From contig NC_064824.1 in the NCBI RefSeq assembly GCF_024166365.1, positions 127,277,108 through 127,341,107 of the forward strand: 64,000 nucleotides of DNA. The letters are read 5' to 3'. The notes under the pieces were generated by a model. The model had not been told where the DNA came from. It did not search any database and saw nothing but the letters and a program-made list of their open reading frames with translations. The number at the start of each line of letters is the position of its first letter. The stretch's first letter is position 1. Shown here one piece after another: positions 10,668 to 22,691 of the stretch. The stretch comes from Elephas maximus indicus (lineage: Eukaryota; Chordata; Mammalia; Proboscidea; Elephantidae). A program made the translations under genes and the position numbers.

Positions 10668-13318
10668 CTGTCAGTTTGTCCTACTGTGGGACCTTAATGA
10701 CATGGATGAAGTCAAGCTTTTGGGACCTTCGTTTGCTGATGTGGCATGACACAAAATGAGAAGAACCAAAGCAGATATTCATTAATAATAGGAATGTGAA
10801 ACATATGATGTATGAATCTAGAAAAACTGGAAATCGTCAAAAATGAAATGAGGCATGTAAACATCAATATCCTGGGCATTAGTGAGCTGAAATGGCTGGT
10901 ATTTTTCATTTTGAATCAGAAAATCAAATGGTCTACTATGCCAGGAATGACAAACTGAGGAGTGACCTTGCATTCATCACCAAAAGGAACATTTCCAGAC
11001 CTACCCTGAATTATAGCATTGTCAGTGATAGGATAATATCCGCACACCTACAGGGTCTAATAATAGACTATTATTCTAATTTACACACCAACCACTAATG
11101 CCAAAAATGAGGAAATTGAAGATTTTACCAACTTCTGCAGTCTGAAATTGATCAAACGTGTAATCAAGCTGTACTGATAATTACTGGTGATTGGAATGTG
11201 AAAGTTGGAAACAAAGGAGAGTGGCTGGTACTTGGAAACTATGTCCTTGGTGATACAAATTATGCCAGAAATCACATAATACAATTTTGAAATACCAATG
11301 ACTTCTTAATTGCAAATAACTTTTTTCAACAATATAAATGACGATTATAAACATGGGGCTCACCACATAGAATACACAAGAATCTTTGGAAAGAGACAAT
11401 GGAGAAGCTCAATATCATCAGTCAGAACATAGCCTGGGGTTGACTGTGGAAAAGACCATCAATTGCTCATATGCAAGTTAAGGTTGAAGCTGAAGAAAAT
11501 TAGAGCAAGTTCACAAGAGCTAAAACACGACCTTGAGGATATTCCATCTTAATTTAGAGGCCATCTCAAGAATAGACTTGATGCATTGAACTCTAATGAC
11601 TGAATACCAGATGAGTTGTAGAATGAGATCAAAGGCATCAAACACGAAGGAAGCAAAAGTTTGCTGAAAAGAAAGAAAAGATCAAAATGGATGTCAGAAG
11701 AGACTTTGAAACTTGCTCTTGAATGTCGGGTAGCTAAAGTGAATGGAAAAAATCATGAAGTAAAAAAGAGCTGAACAGAAGATTTCAAAAGGTGGCTGGA
11801 GAAGACAAAGTAAAATATTATAATAAAATGTACAGAGTCCTGGAATTATAAAACCAAAAGGGAAAAAGACACTCAGTATTTCTAAAGCTGAAGGAACTGA
11901 AGAAAAAATTCAAGCTTTGAGTTGCAATATTGAAGGATTCTACAGGGAAAATGTTAAACGACCCAGGAAGCATCAAAAGAAGACGGAAGGAATACAGAGT
12001 CACTGCAGCAAAAAGAACTGGCCGATGTTCAGCCATTTCAGGAGGAAGCGTGTAATCAAGAACCAATGGTACTGAAGGAAGAAGTTCAAGCTGCACTAAA
12101 GGGAATGGTGGAAAACAAGTCTCCAGGAAATGATAGAAAACCAACTGAGATATTTCAACAAACAAATGCAACCCTGAAGGTGCTCACTGGTCTATGCCAA
12201 GAAATTTGTAAGACAGCTTCCTGGCCAACTGACTGGAAGAGATACATATTTGTGCCCATTGCTAAGAAAGATGATCCAACAGATTGTGGGAATTATCTAC
12301 CAATATTAATACCACACACAAGAAAAATTTTGTTAAGATCATTCAAAAGTGGTTGCAGCAGGTACTTTCAGAAATTCAAGTCAGATCCAAAAGAGGATGT
12401 GGAATGAGGGGTATCATTCCTGATGTCAGATGGATCTTGGCTGAAAGCAGAGAATACCAGAAAGATGTTTACCTGTATTTGATTGGTTTCGCAAAGGCAT
12501 GCTACTGTGGGAATCATAACATATTATGGATAACACTGGAAGAATAGAAATCCAGAACACTTAACTGTGCTCATGAAGAACCTGTACATAGATTAAGAGG
12601 TGGCCGTTCGAACGGAACAAGGGGTACTGCATGATTTAAAGTCAGGAAAGCCGTGTGTCAGTATTGTATCCTTTGGCCATACTTATTCAAACTGGATGCT
12701 GAGCAAATAACCTGGGAAGCTGGACTATATGAAGTGGAATGCAGCATCAGCCTTGGAGAAAGTCTCATTTACAACCTGCGATATGCAGATAACACAACCT
12801 TGCTTGATGAAGGGAAGAGGACTTGAAGCACTTACTGATGAAGATCAAAGACTACAGCCTTCAGTATTGATTATACCTCAACATAAAGAAAACAAAAATC
12901 CTCACAACTGGACCAATAAGCAACTTCATGATAAAGGGAGAAAATATTGAAGTTGTCAAGGATTTCATTTTTCTTGGATCCACAATCAATGCCCATGGAA
13001 GTATCAGCCAAGAAATCAAACAATGCATTGCACTGGGTCAATCTTCTGCAAAAGACCTCCTTAAAGTGTTGAAAAGCAAAGATGTCTCTTTCAGGACCAA
13101 GGTGCACCAACCCAAGACATAGTATTTTCTGTTGCCTCATATGCATGCAAAAGCTGGACAATGAATAAGGAAAATCTAAGTAGTACTGACGCCTTCGAAT
13201 GATGGTGTTGGTGAAGAATGTTATTTACCCCATGGAATGCCAGAAGAACAAACAAATCTGCCTTGGAAGAAGCATAGCCAGGATGCACATTGGAGCATTT
13301 TATTTGTCCATACTCCAA
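10668..13318 (+). mobile_element. RTE LINE, near full-length, degenerate
   Basis: It has the RTE 5' end GTCAGTTTGTCCTACTGTGG, then a deletion into the endonuclease (INILGISELKW near 10870; ITGDWNVKVGN near 11180). It continues through the linker, the RT (KIIQKWLQQVLSEIQ near 12330; YADN at 12782-12793) and the C-terminal domain. It stops at about 13318 without the usual 3' end. Many stops and frameshifts make it a pseudogene. It is the longest RTE copy in the window. Confidence 0.92.
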
Positions 13319-15398
13319 AGGATTAGATAAAAGTTATATTATGAAGTTCTATAGGTGAAAAAAAAGGAGACTCCGTATCTTCAGGGGAATTCAGGAAGAT
13401 TGTAGATTGAATTTGTTAGATATTACCTAATCATGCTAGTAACAACACTGGAAACAACACTGGCTTAAACAAGATGATTTTTTAAGTTTTTTCCTTTTTT
13501 TTTAATTTCCAGAAATAGGCAATCTAAGGCTGGCATGACAACGATCATCTTGAACTCTGACTTCTATCTTTCTCCTCTGCCATCTTTAGTGTGTGTTTTC
13601 CTGTAATTTCCCGTGATCCAAGATTGCTTCCAGAACTCAAACTCACGTACCAGGCAAGAAGGAGAAAGTAGGAACAGCAAAAAGGGCCTAGACCAGCTGC
13701 CTACTATCTTTTAAGAAGCTTTTCTGAAAAGTGTCATCCAACAAATTCACTTATGTCTCAGTAGTCAGGTCATAATCACAAAGACACAGCAAGATTGATT
13801 AAGAATTATTGTCCTTTGGCATGTAACATACATTCAGTATATCAAATCAGGGTGGTGTTACTAAGAAAGACGGGAAGAGCAGAAGATGGGAAGGCAACTA
13901 GCCATCGCTGCCACATATGCTAATTTCAGAAGTAATGCGAACAAAGCACCTCTGATGGAAATGAACATAAAATCAAATATCAGCAAGAGGTAAACTGAAA
14001 TGTCTATAGATGTTAATGTAAACACATCTCAAGAGGGAATTCAAATACAAAATGTAAGTCGCAATGGGTTGAAAATATGGACACCAGAACGGCCAACAGA
14101 ACCCCAGAAGAAAGGAAGTTAGGGAAAAATTTCTTCTCTCAGGGCTTGACACATATAGTTCTTTCTTGGAAGAGAGGTAAATGTTGTGAATATTTCAGTT
14201 TAAGGCACCACAGAGGGAAAAGGATACTTCTTTTGAAATAAAACAAATTTGTTAAAGTGTTTCCCAACAGGCATTATCAGATTCAGCTTGAATAAAATGT
14301 TTTTAAAATATCCATTTCAGGTACACTTGACTCCGTATTCACTCTTCAGCCTTCTAGTGATAAAATTTCCTTTCAGAATAGACTTCCTCACCCTCCAGGA
14401 GAATATAATAAAGACAACACAAATATTTGGGTTCATTCATAACATGTATCTCATTGTAAAACTACTTTGACATTCAGGCTAAAAACCACTGTTGCGTGAA
14501 TTTTCCTAGAGTGAGTCATAGTTGCAGATCTGAGTTTCCTAAAAACCAAGCACTTAACCTGTAATGAAAAGGGAATAAAATCCGGACTGATGTTTTTGAT
14601 CTTATTCACTGCTTGATGGTGGGTTCTTAAAAAGTAGTGAGTTTTCCAAAAACATACTTCAGAAACTCAGTGTTGGAAGAGGTTCAAGGACCATGCCATG
14701 TTGACAAGGTTTTCAAATGCCTGGTTAGCTTGCTTGGGCAGAATATGATGCTGCTAAGAACAAGATCACTGATTTTAATCTTTGAGTCAATGATTTTCAC
14801 TCTCACTGTCGTCCCAGGCTGCTCTCAGCACCACAACCAGGTTCCTGACAAATCCTTGTAGGCGTTCGTATAAAAGACTCAGAAAAGCCTGGGGAGATCT
14901 AGTAGGGAAACAGCTACAATTTGTCAGGTTGGTTTAATTTGATTTATAAGACTTAGCTATTATTTCTTATTTACAAAAAAATATTAAAGGAAAAAAAAAT
15001 CACATTGCAGAATATAGATCCCTTTGAAATAAAAAGAACTCATTAACTTCCATGTGAGTAAATCAGACTTCCTTATTCCATGGGTGACTCTCTTAAGGAA
15101 AATATCCTGGGAATCCCACTGTCTTATTTAAAACTTCAAAAAAAAAAAAAAAAAAAACACATGCACACACATACAAAACAAAACAAAAAAACTCACCAAA
15201 ACTGGGTTTAGTAGATATAGTTGCGTTGCTTTCAATGAAATACAAGAGAGGTCTTCAGCTTCAAAAATAAATATCCTTTATGACTAGAAATTTATTGAAG
15301 AAACAATGATACTATAGTTAAGGAATTAATATTATATAAAATGATGTAAGAAGTTAATGAGCAGATTCCCCTGGAGAGTCCCTGAGACTTCTTGGTGT
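13319..15398. other. Intergenic sequence with no gene
   Basis: About 2 kb without recognisable repeats or genes, apart from a T-run near 13490 and an A-run with (CA)n near 15137-15170. Confidence 0.6.
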
Positions 15399-15655
15399 TT
15401 GTCGCTAGTTGCCGTCGAGTTGATTCCGACTCATGAAACCCCTATGTACTCTAGAATGAAACATTGCCCGGTCCTATTTAAAGTATTTAAAGTGTTATTT
15501 AAAGTTATTCTTTGTAAAACCAAACCTGCTGCTGTCGAGTCGATTCCCAGTCATAGCCACTCTATAAGATAGAGTAGAACTGTCCCATAGGGTTTCCAAG
15601 GAGGGGCTAGTGAAACTGCCAACCTTTGGGTTAGCAGCCAAGTTTTCAACCACTG
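15399..15655 (-). mobile_element. Two AfroSINE fragments
   Basis: A 3' fragment at 15399-15482 (TTGCCGTCGAGTTGATTCCG) is followed by a longer copy at 15518-15655 with GACTCATAGCC-like and GGTTAGCAGCC blocks. Confidence 0.75.
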
Positions 15656-16037
15656 TGTAAAGGTTTGCTCAATTACTCAGTCTTAATCACCACTATCTTC
15701 TCCAAATGACCTTAGCGAACCCCATATGGCCATGTTTTGCTCTATCTCTCACTCCTTAGCCTTTGAAGATTAATCCTATGTGCTCACTGTGGAGTTTCTC
15801 TTGATTTCTCCCGTAACTCACCCTCCCCTGCCCATTCTCTCTCCACATTCATTCCCTCTTTATTTATCACTGAGTTTATTTCAAGAAGCCATTCATTCAA
15901 AGTAAAATACTACACATAGTTTAGAGAAAGGAAATACAAATACTAAAAAGAATATAAAATAAGAACTCGGTATCTTGGCAATTCAAAATCAGGTTACTGT
16001 TTTATATTGTTTTCTACAGAGCAATTTTTAGATTTAA

Positions 16038-16222
16038 TTAGCCCTGGTGGTGCAGTGGTTAAAGTGCTAGGCTGCTAACTGAAAGACTGGCAGTTGGAAG
16101 CCACCAGCCACTCTGTGGGAAAAAGATGTTGCAGCCTGCTTCCATAAAAATTTACAGCCATGGAAACGCTGTGGGGTTGCTCTGAGTTGGAACTGACTGG
16201 ACTGCAGTGAGTTTGGTTTTTG
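16038..16222 (+). mobile_element. AfroSINE
   Basis: A full tRNA-like head (GCCCTGGTGGTGCAGTGGTT), body and GACTGCAGTGAGTTTGGTTT tail. It is moderately diverged. Confidence 0.85.
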
Positions 16223-16242
16223 GTTTTAGTTAATTAGCAGAA

Positions 16243-16750
16243 GGTTGGTCCCTGAGTGGTGCAAATGATTAAGCACTGGACTACTTGCCGAAAGGTTGGC
16301 ACGTCTTTGTCCTGTGGAGTGCCTGGTGGGTTCAAATCAACCTTTTGGTTAGCAGCCAAGCACTTAATCTCTGAGTCACCAGAGAACCTTTAGGTTAGTA
16401 GCTGAGTGAAAATTGTTTGCGTCACCTTAAAATGTGTTGTTGTTGTTAGGTGCCTTAGAGTTGATTTTCTACACTAAGCCACCCCCTGTGACAGAGTAGA
16501 ACTGCCCCATAGGATTTTTGGTTAAGCATTTCCATTTCTGCAGTTGGAATTCACCAGCCACTACTTCCTTGAAAACCCTGTGGGGCAGTTCTACTCTGTC
16601 CTATAGGGTTGCTATGATTTGGAATCCACCTGAGAGCAACAGGTTTTTTAAGCTTTATGGGAGCAGATCTCCAGGCTTTTCTCCCAAGGAGCCAATGGGT
16701 GGGATTAAACTGCTTACCTTCCAGTTAGCAGCTGAGTGATTAACCAGCTT
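16243..16750. mobile_element. Mosaic of AfroSINE fragments in both orientations
   Basis: In order: a plus head fragment (16243-16300), a minus head fragment (16310-16392), a minus 3' fragment (16436-16520), a plus 3' half (16525-16645) and a minus 5' half (16646-16750). The pieces look like nested or rearranged insertions rather than intact copies. Confidence 0.7.
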
Positions 16751-17624
16751 AACAAATCCAAATGGGGAAATGAGGAGAGATGAGCCAAGATGCTGACCCA
16801 AAGATCCAGGAACCAAAAGAAGTCGAGGCCAAGGCAGGATGGGGCAAGGAATGAAGCTGGGAGTGATATCTTGGGCCAAAGTTCAGTTCCTCAAAGGGCA
16901 TTTTATTTACATTTTAAAATAAAGCAGTGGGCTCTTTTTAAGGGAAAACATAAACACTGTGAAATGAGCCTTGAGGGATCAGAGTTCTCATCCACAATAT
17001 CCTCTTATCACTTCTGTGTACAGGACTTTTAAATGTGTTCCAAGCCCTATCCTCCCTCCTCACTATGATTTGGTAACATTGACCAGAGGATTTTCAAAGT
17101 AGAAAGGTAAAAACTCAACTAAATGTTTCCTCCTTTGATGGCGGAGACTCTGGCGTGGCTGCTGAGGATGAATATAAGGTGGTTATTCTCTTGCTTGTCT
17201 TCTGCGCCTGGAGCAGGTCAGTTTGGATGGATTGCTGCTTTTGGAGGCTGGGGGGAGGGAGTGGGTCAAAAGGTGGAATCTGTCAGTGGTCCCCAACCTG
17301 GGTGAGTATCAGTCCTAGCTTGATGGAATACAGATCTGCCAGGATAAGCTAATAACCCTTCAGTAACAATCTCTGAATCTCAGGGACTTAAACTTATTTT
17401 TCACTCAGGCTATATGTGCAACAAAGTTTGGTGATGGTGGTGGTGGTCGGGAGTCTTTGCTCTTTGTGGTCATTCGGGAATTCGGAGGGATAGAGGCTGT
17501 GTCTCCATGTGCTTCTAAGATAACTGCGTTAGGGGAAGAGATCGGGCTGAACCACGTTTTGATTTTAAAGCCATTTCCTGAAAGTGACACATGTCACTTA
17601 TGTGTACATTTCACAGGCTAAAGG

Positions 17625-17850
17625 AAGTCATGTTCATTTCTTGTCAACTGCCATTAAGGAGGCCTCTGACTCACGGAGACCCCATTTACAGGAGAACAAA
17701 ATGCTGCCCTGTCCTGTGCCATCCCCACGATCACTTGAGGATCGGACCATTGGGATCCACAGGGTTTTCCCTGGCTGATTTTGGAAGTAGATCACCAGGT
17801 CTTTCTTTCTAGTCTGTCTTAGTATGGAAGCTCTGCTGCAACAATTTAGC
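17625..17850 (-). mobile_element. AfroSINE of the longer subfamily
   Basis: A variant with GCCTCTGACTCACGGAGACC and GGAAGTAGATCACCAGGTC blocks. The right end continues into sequence like the RTE 5' region (CTGTCTTAGTATGGAAGCTC), so the boundary is uncertain. Confidence 0.7.
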
Positions 17851-18239
17851 ATCATAACAACACGTAAGTCTGCATTGGGATGGCTGTGCCTGAGGTGCAT
17901 TGGCTGGGAATCACGCCACAGTCATGCCCAACTTCAAAGGACACAGGAAAGTGCAATCCCAACAGAGTTCATAGAGTGTAGAACTGGAATCTCTGTGAAG
18001 AGCCCTAGTAATTACCCAAAACTCCCAAGATCTGAACTTATTGTATCTGCCCAAATCATTCTAATATTCTCCTAGATTTGGAAACTACTGGTCTGTCTAG
18101 TTGATCTTTGCAGAAATTCCCAGCTGATTTTTGAGTCCTTTGCCTGACTTCTTCATAAAGCATCGTAAGTATTGGATACAGAATTACACTCAGTAGATGT
18201 CCAACGAACCACTGTTAGCAGCAACTCACCCACCCTTCA

Positions 18240-18850
18240 CGAGAAAACAAATGCAATTTTTTATTTCTATTAACAACAACAAAATACTTCCATACTTCCA
18301 AGCTCTGTTGCTTTTAAGAGACATATATTACAAATAAAGGAACTCCACAAACTTTAAAGATCAGAATTTATCAACACTTTTGTACACAGACACAAATATT
18401 TTAATATCACGGTATCTGAAATGTTAATCATATAATTTTAGTACTGTCATAAGTCTTAACTAAAAAGATTCTTTTCAATTTGGTAAAAATCATATATTTT
18501 ACAATCTTTTATTTACATTTGAAATATGCTTAAATGGTACAAAAACATTCACTTTAACCTTTAAAATATGTGTACTAGGACTAGGTATCGAACATGTAAT
18601 AAGTGACAGCAAACTTAGGGTTTGCTTTTGAGCTACACATTCATTGGAATTTCATGGCAAATATTCAGCTTGGCTTGCTCAATGCCACTCAAAGAAAAAC
18701 ATCACAGGGAATGTGCAAATCCGGAGGCTGGCAAAATTCTCAAGCTAGCGAGGTAAAAAATATATATATATATTAACACCATAAAAACTTCAAATAAATT
18801 AAATCTATCTTTCTCTTCCCCGAGATTAACTGCAAATTCAGACAGTTCTC
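18240..18850 (-). other. DOCK10: DOCK10 3' UTR
   Basis: AT-rich sequence following the stop codon in transcript order, free of AfroSINEs. Two AATAAA signals are present on the minus strand, at 18513-18508 and 18265-18260. The distal one would place cleavage near 18240. A short (TA)n run lies at 18764-18776. The extent is inferred from the distal signal, not observed in transcripts. Confidence 0.7.
18260..18265 (-). promoter_or_regulatory. Polyadenylation signal AATAAA (distal, likely used)
   Basis: Canonical AATAAA on the minus strand about 590 bases after the DOCK10 stop. It is the last such hexamer before the SINE-rich intergenic sequence. An alternative identical hexamer lies at 18508-18513. 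Confidence 0.55.
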
Positions 18851-18994
18851 TTAGAAGTGTGTCAAATGCTGCAGACTCAAAACCTCAGCACTAGGTGAGA
18901 CAGAGACGGCAGGCAGGGTCGGGGTTGCCTTGCTAATTGCCCGAGTGCAGGTTCGCTCCACTGCGCGCTTTGATGGGTCGTCCCTGTATGTAAT
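18851..18994 (-). CDS. DOCK10: DOCK10 terminal coding exon
   Basis: Forty-seven codons and a TAA: ITYRDDPSKRAVERTCTRAI, SKATPTLPAVSVSPSAEV and LSLQHLTHF. The acceptor GGGTGAAG|ATT has a poor pyrimidine tract. The position and frame match the human C-terminus, which I recall ending in -SSSAEV. Here the frame continues nine residues past SAEV. A TGA sits one base out of frame just after GTT, so a one-base difference at the old stop could explain the extension. The tail is outside DHR-2 and less conserved. Confidence 0.9.
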   Translation of the reverse strand: MTYRDDPSKRAVERTCTRAISKATPTLPAVSVSPSAEVLSLQHLTHF

Positions 18995-19103
18995 CTTCAC
19001 CCAGGACAAGATGAAACGGAACAAAATAGAGAAGTTACTATTGATATTCCCAAACTCAAAATTAACACCTACACTAAAAACAAACAAACAAACAACAAAA
19101 AAA

Positions 19104-19257
19104 AAACCATTGCCATCGAGCCGATTCCAACTCATAGCGACCTTATAGGACAGAGTAGAACTGCCCCATACAGTTTCCAGGCAGTGGCTGGTAAATTCAA
19201 ACTGCGGACCTTTTGGTTAGCAGCTGTAGGTTTTCACCCCTGAGCCACCAGGGCTCC
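19104..19257 (-). mobile_element. AfroSINE
   Basis: A near-complete copy in the last DOCK10 intron, from an A-rich tail (about 19078-19106) and CATTGCCATCGAGCCGATTC through to the GCCACCAGGGCTCC head. Confidence 0.9.
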
Positions 19258-20025
19258 TTTATTCCCCATGGGAATGTGCGCAGTTAAAAATTGCTCTCTC
19301 AAAGTGGGTTCTGCAGACCTTTTTTTCCCAAGCCCACGTGCAAGTCATTTTGGCAAGGCTGAAGTCGTTTCACGATACTCGTTAGCTATCAGATACAAAA
19401 TTGTCAGTATTTGAGTGAGCTTTATAAATGTATCTGAGCAATTCAAAGTAATTTTACTGTTCTAAAAGTTTATACATTATGTTGTCAAATCTACCAAAAA
19501 GGTGAATTAAATGAAATCTAATTAAGAAAAAGAAAAAAATCTGGAAATATAAGGAAAAAAAATATCTTGACCTACTTTTACTTTTGAAAATATTACCATG
19601 CCTAAATACTTTCCTATCAGATCTGTTTGCATAACGACATCCAAACACAATAACAAAAGCAACAGCAAAAATTCCAGGTACCTGAAAATGTATATTGTAG
19701 AGAAGAAATTTTATAAATATTTTCAGTTGCTAGTTAGGAAGATTTTTCCACTAACTTTGCACATTACCACCCTGTGCCACGAGCTTTAGTTTGCCCCTCT
19801 TCTAAAACTGAATTGTTCTTGTCCTTAGGAGTGCACCCAGCATCCAAGTATTCTACAGTACCAAAAAAATTCCTCTTAGGATCAATGTCACGAGACTCTG
19901 CATAAATAACCTGGCTAATTATGTGTCCAAAGGGAATCTGAAACACTAAGAGCAGTATGCATTTGCATCTCGACTGCTCAGCACCATAGTAGAGCAAGTC
20001 TCTTCCTACTTATACATTTTTTCAA

Positions 20026-20438
20026 AGGAGCCCTGGTGGTGCAGTGGTTAAGCGCTCGGCTGCTAACGGAAAGGCTGGTGGTTAAAATACATCTTGCGGC
20101 TCCACAGGAGAAAGACCTGGAGATTTGCTCCCATAAAGATAACAGCCGAGAAAACCTCATGGGGCAGTTCTGCTCTGTTACATGGGGCGGCTATTAGTCA
20201 AAACTGACTCAAGGATACCTAACGACTACAACAACGTATGTTTTTTAAAATGTATTTATATATATATATATCCATAAAAATAAAACCACTGTAAATAGAG
20301 TCGATTCCGACTCATAGCAGCTCTATAGGGCAGAGTAGAACTGCCCCATAGAGTTTCCAAGGAGCGCCTGGTGGATTCAAACTGCTGACCTTTTGGTTAG
20401 CAACTGCAGCACTTAACTACGCCACCAGGGTTTCCATT
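20026..20438. mobile_element. Pair of AfroSINEs, head-out (plus then minus)
   Basis: A plus-strand copy at 20026-20236 ends in ACGACTACAACAACG. A minus-strand copy follows at 20281-20438. They are separated by a short A/T-rich (TA)n stretch, and another (TA)n run follows the second copy. The two form an imperfect inverted repeat in the DOCK10 intron. Confidence 0.9.
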
Positions 20439-21176
20439 TATATATATATAAAATTTTACCTTTCTTAGCCAAATGATTTTTCTCTACCCTTAATCACCTG
20501 GTCTTTTTCTTTGTGTTCTTATTTTAGCACTTTGGGGTGTAGTGTATCTTTGCTTTCAGTACAAATGAGTTCAGATACATTTTAGAAGTCAGTGGAACAT
20601 GCACTTTGTTATTAAAAGCTAAGATGTTAACTTTAGTTTTAATCAGTAGGTTCTTTTTGAATTGGCCTACTGTGAAATGGAAAGTCGTTCTAATTAAATA
20701 AAAGTTTAGAGAACACTAACCACTATGGAGATCTCTGGGAAGGATGAATAGCTAGGAAGAGAGAGAGAAAACACAAGGCCACAGAAGACAGTGTAGACGT
20801 AAGGGAAGAAAAACATACCACTCTTGCTTACAGTACTGAGGGAAATACTAGACACAGAGGAACAGAAGCTGTACAAACATGGACCACGACAGAGCTGCCA
20901 GGAAAAAAAGAGAAAAACATTTTCAAGATCAGATGCAATTCACAGCTGAACACGAGCATTACTTCGCCATCTTTCCCAACGTTCAGAATCACCGTTTGTT
21001 CTTTTTGTTTCACTGTCAGGTTTGTGATTTCCCCCATGGTATCAAGGCATCTCTCCTGAGTATTTTATTCCCATCACTCGTTAAAAAGCCCAAACCTATC
21101 TCCACTAGGAATCTCATCTGGGAAGAATCATTCTCTCAGATACAAGTCAATAAACCTTTTCTTTTTCTATCTACTA

Positions 21177-21332
21177 TAAACCCATTGCTGTAGTGTCGAT
21201 TCTGACTCATAGCGACCCTATAGGTCAGAGTAGAACTGCCCCATATTTTTCCAAGGAGCACCTGGTGGTTTCGAACTGCTGACTTTTTGGTAAGCAGCTT
21301 TAGCCATTAACCACTAGGCCACCAGGGTTTCC
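21177..21332 (-). mobile_element. AfroSINE
   Basis: A complete copy: AACCCATTGCTGTAGTGTCG through AGGCCACCAGGGTTTCC. Confidence 0.9.
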
Positions 21333-22377
21333 TCTATACTATATAGAGACTTAAAAATGGGGGTGGAGGAAATGGGGGAAAAAAAAAAACAGAAAACTAT
21401 TTGGGGAAATGCAATTAGAATAAAGGGTCTGTACAACACATTTCATGTTTTGTGAATCAGTGTTAGTAGTGCTAGCCACTAAGGAAAGGAAGGGGAACTA
21501 ATATTTCATAAGGGACTACAACGCACGAGGCATAATTAGGAGATTGGTTCGAGTTCTCCACCTCCATTATTCTGTATGAAACACATCTAACTCCTGGAAG
21601 GGACCATAGGTGATGAGATGTTCAGGTAAAGTGTGAGGATTGATGGATGCTGGAAAGTAGGTCAAAGAAACAGCACTTGACTTTTGACCACTTGACTCTC
21701 AGCACTCCCAAAAGTACTGTGACAACTGAATACCCGTGTTTTGTTCACAGCCCTACAGAAAATGCTGGATACATGCCAGAAATCATGGCTGATTTGCTTG
21801 TGGGGTGTGGAGTTATCCCAACTCCTTACACCTTCAGGAGGCCCAATCTTGTTAGAGTCTTGATGGTCAATTGCCATGACCCCATCTTGGTATTGTTTCT
21901 GAGTATGCAGAGACCCCTAGTGCCAAGACGTGGAACTCACTGTGGAAGGAAGTCCATTCCACAACAAAACTAAGAGGTGGAGGTAGGAGAGGGTTTGTGA
22001 GGTCTTCAAACAATAATGACAGGAGTGGTAGCACATCCTAGTGGGAATGCCTCCCAGTGTTCCTAGTGTCTATGAAGACACATCTGTTCTAGAAACTAAA
22101 GTGCATGTGATTCGAATATACACCTCTGAAAACTTCAGTAAGCATTGGGTTCCATCGTCTTTTTATACAGTCCCTCCTACCTTCTGATCTGTGTTTTGAG
22201 GCAAGGAGTGTTGTGCATGAGGCACAGAACAATTCAGTAACATGTTCTTCACTTAAGGTACAGTGATTTCAGCAGCAGCAAGAATGTAAGAGACTCTTTC
22301 TCATCCTTCTTACACTAGGGATGAAATGGACCCTGTCCATTCACTAACTGCTCTGGCCACACCAAGGAGGGCCTTAC

Positions 22378-22516
22378 CTGCTCATTCATGACCGAAGAAA
22401 GTTCGCTGAGCATGTCCTTATAGTGGGACCTCAATTCTTCCTGGTACTCCAGCTGGTCCTCCTTGATGAGGCGCTCATTCACATCAAGGGCCTGTCCACA
22501 CGCATCTGCAAATTGC
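22378..22516 (-). CDS. DOCK10: DOCK10 exon (window exon 24)
   Basis: Completes Arg, then 46 codons: QFADACGQALDVNERLIKED, QLEYQEELRSHYKDMLSELS and SVMNEQ. It ends in phase 0. The acceptor is CAAAAG|G and the donor CAG|GTAAGG. It encodes the terminal helices of DHR-2 lobe C. Confidence 0.97.
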
Positions 22517-22691
22517 CTTTTGTGACAGCGATAAGTAAATTAAAAACCAGCCATAGAAGAGGCAACTCGAAGTTGGGTTGCCAATATACTCTGCTCCCAA
22601 GAAGTGGGTTGGCTGGGCAGCTTCCCAGGGAATTCATGGCTCCCTGTCTGAAGAAGCTCAAAAAAAAATATTCCAACAAAGAAAAGCTTAC

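Noticed and set aside
12066-12547. 113- and 87-codon open frames that could be taken for genes
   Set aside because: They are pieces of the reverse-transcriptase domain of the broken RTE element at 10668-13318.
21647-21973. 108-codon plus-strand open frame (LVGCGVIPTPYTFRRPN)
   Set aside because: No family match that I recognise, no splice or conservation evidence, and antisense within an intron.
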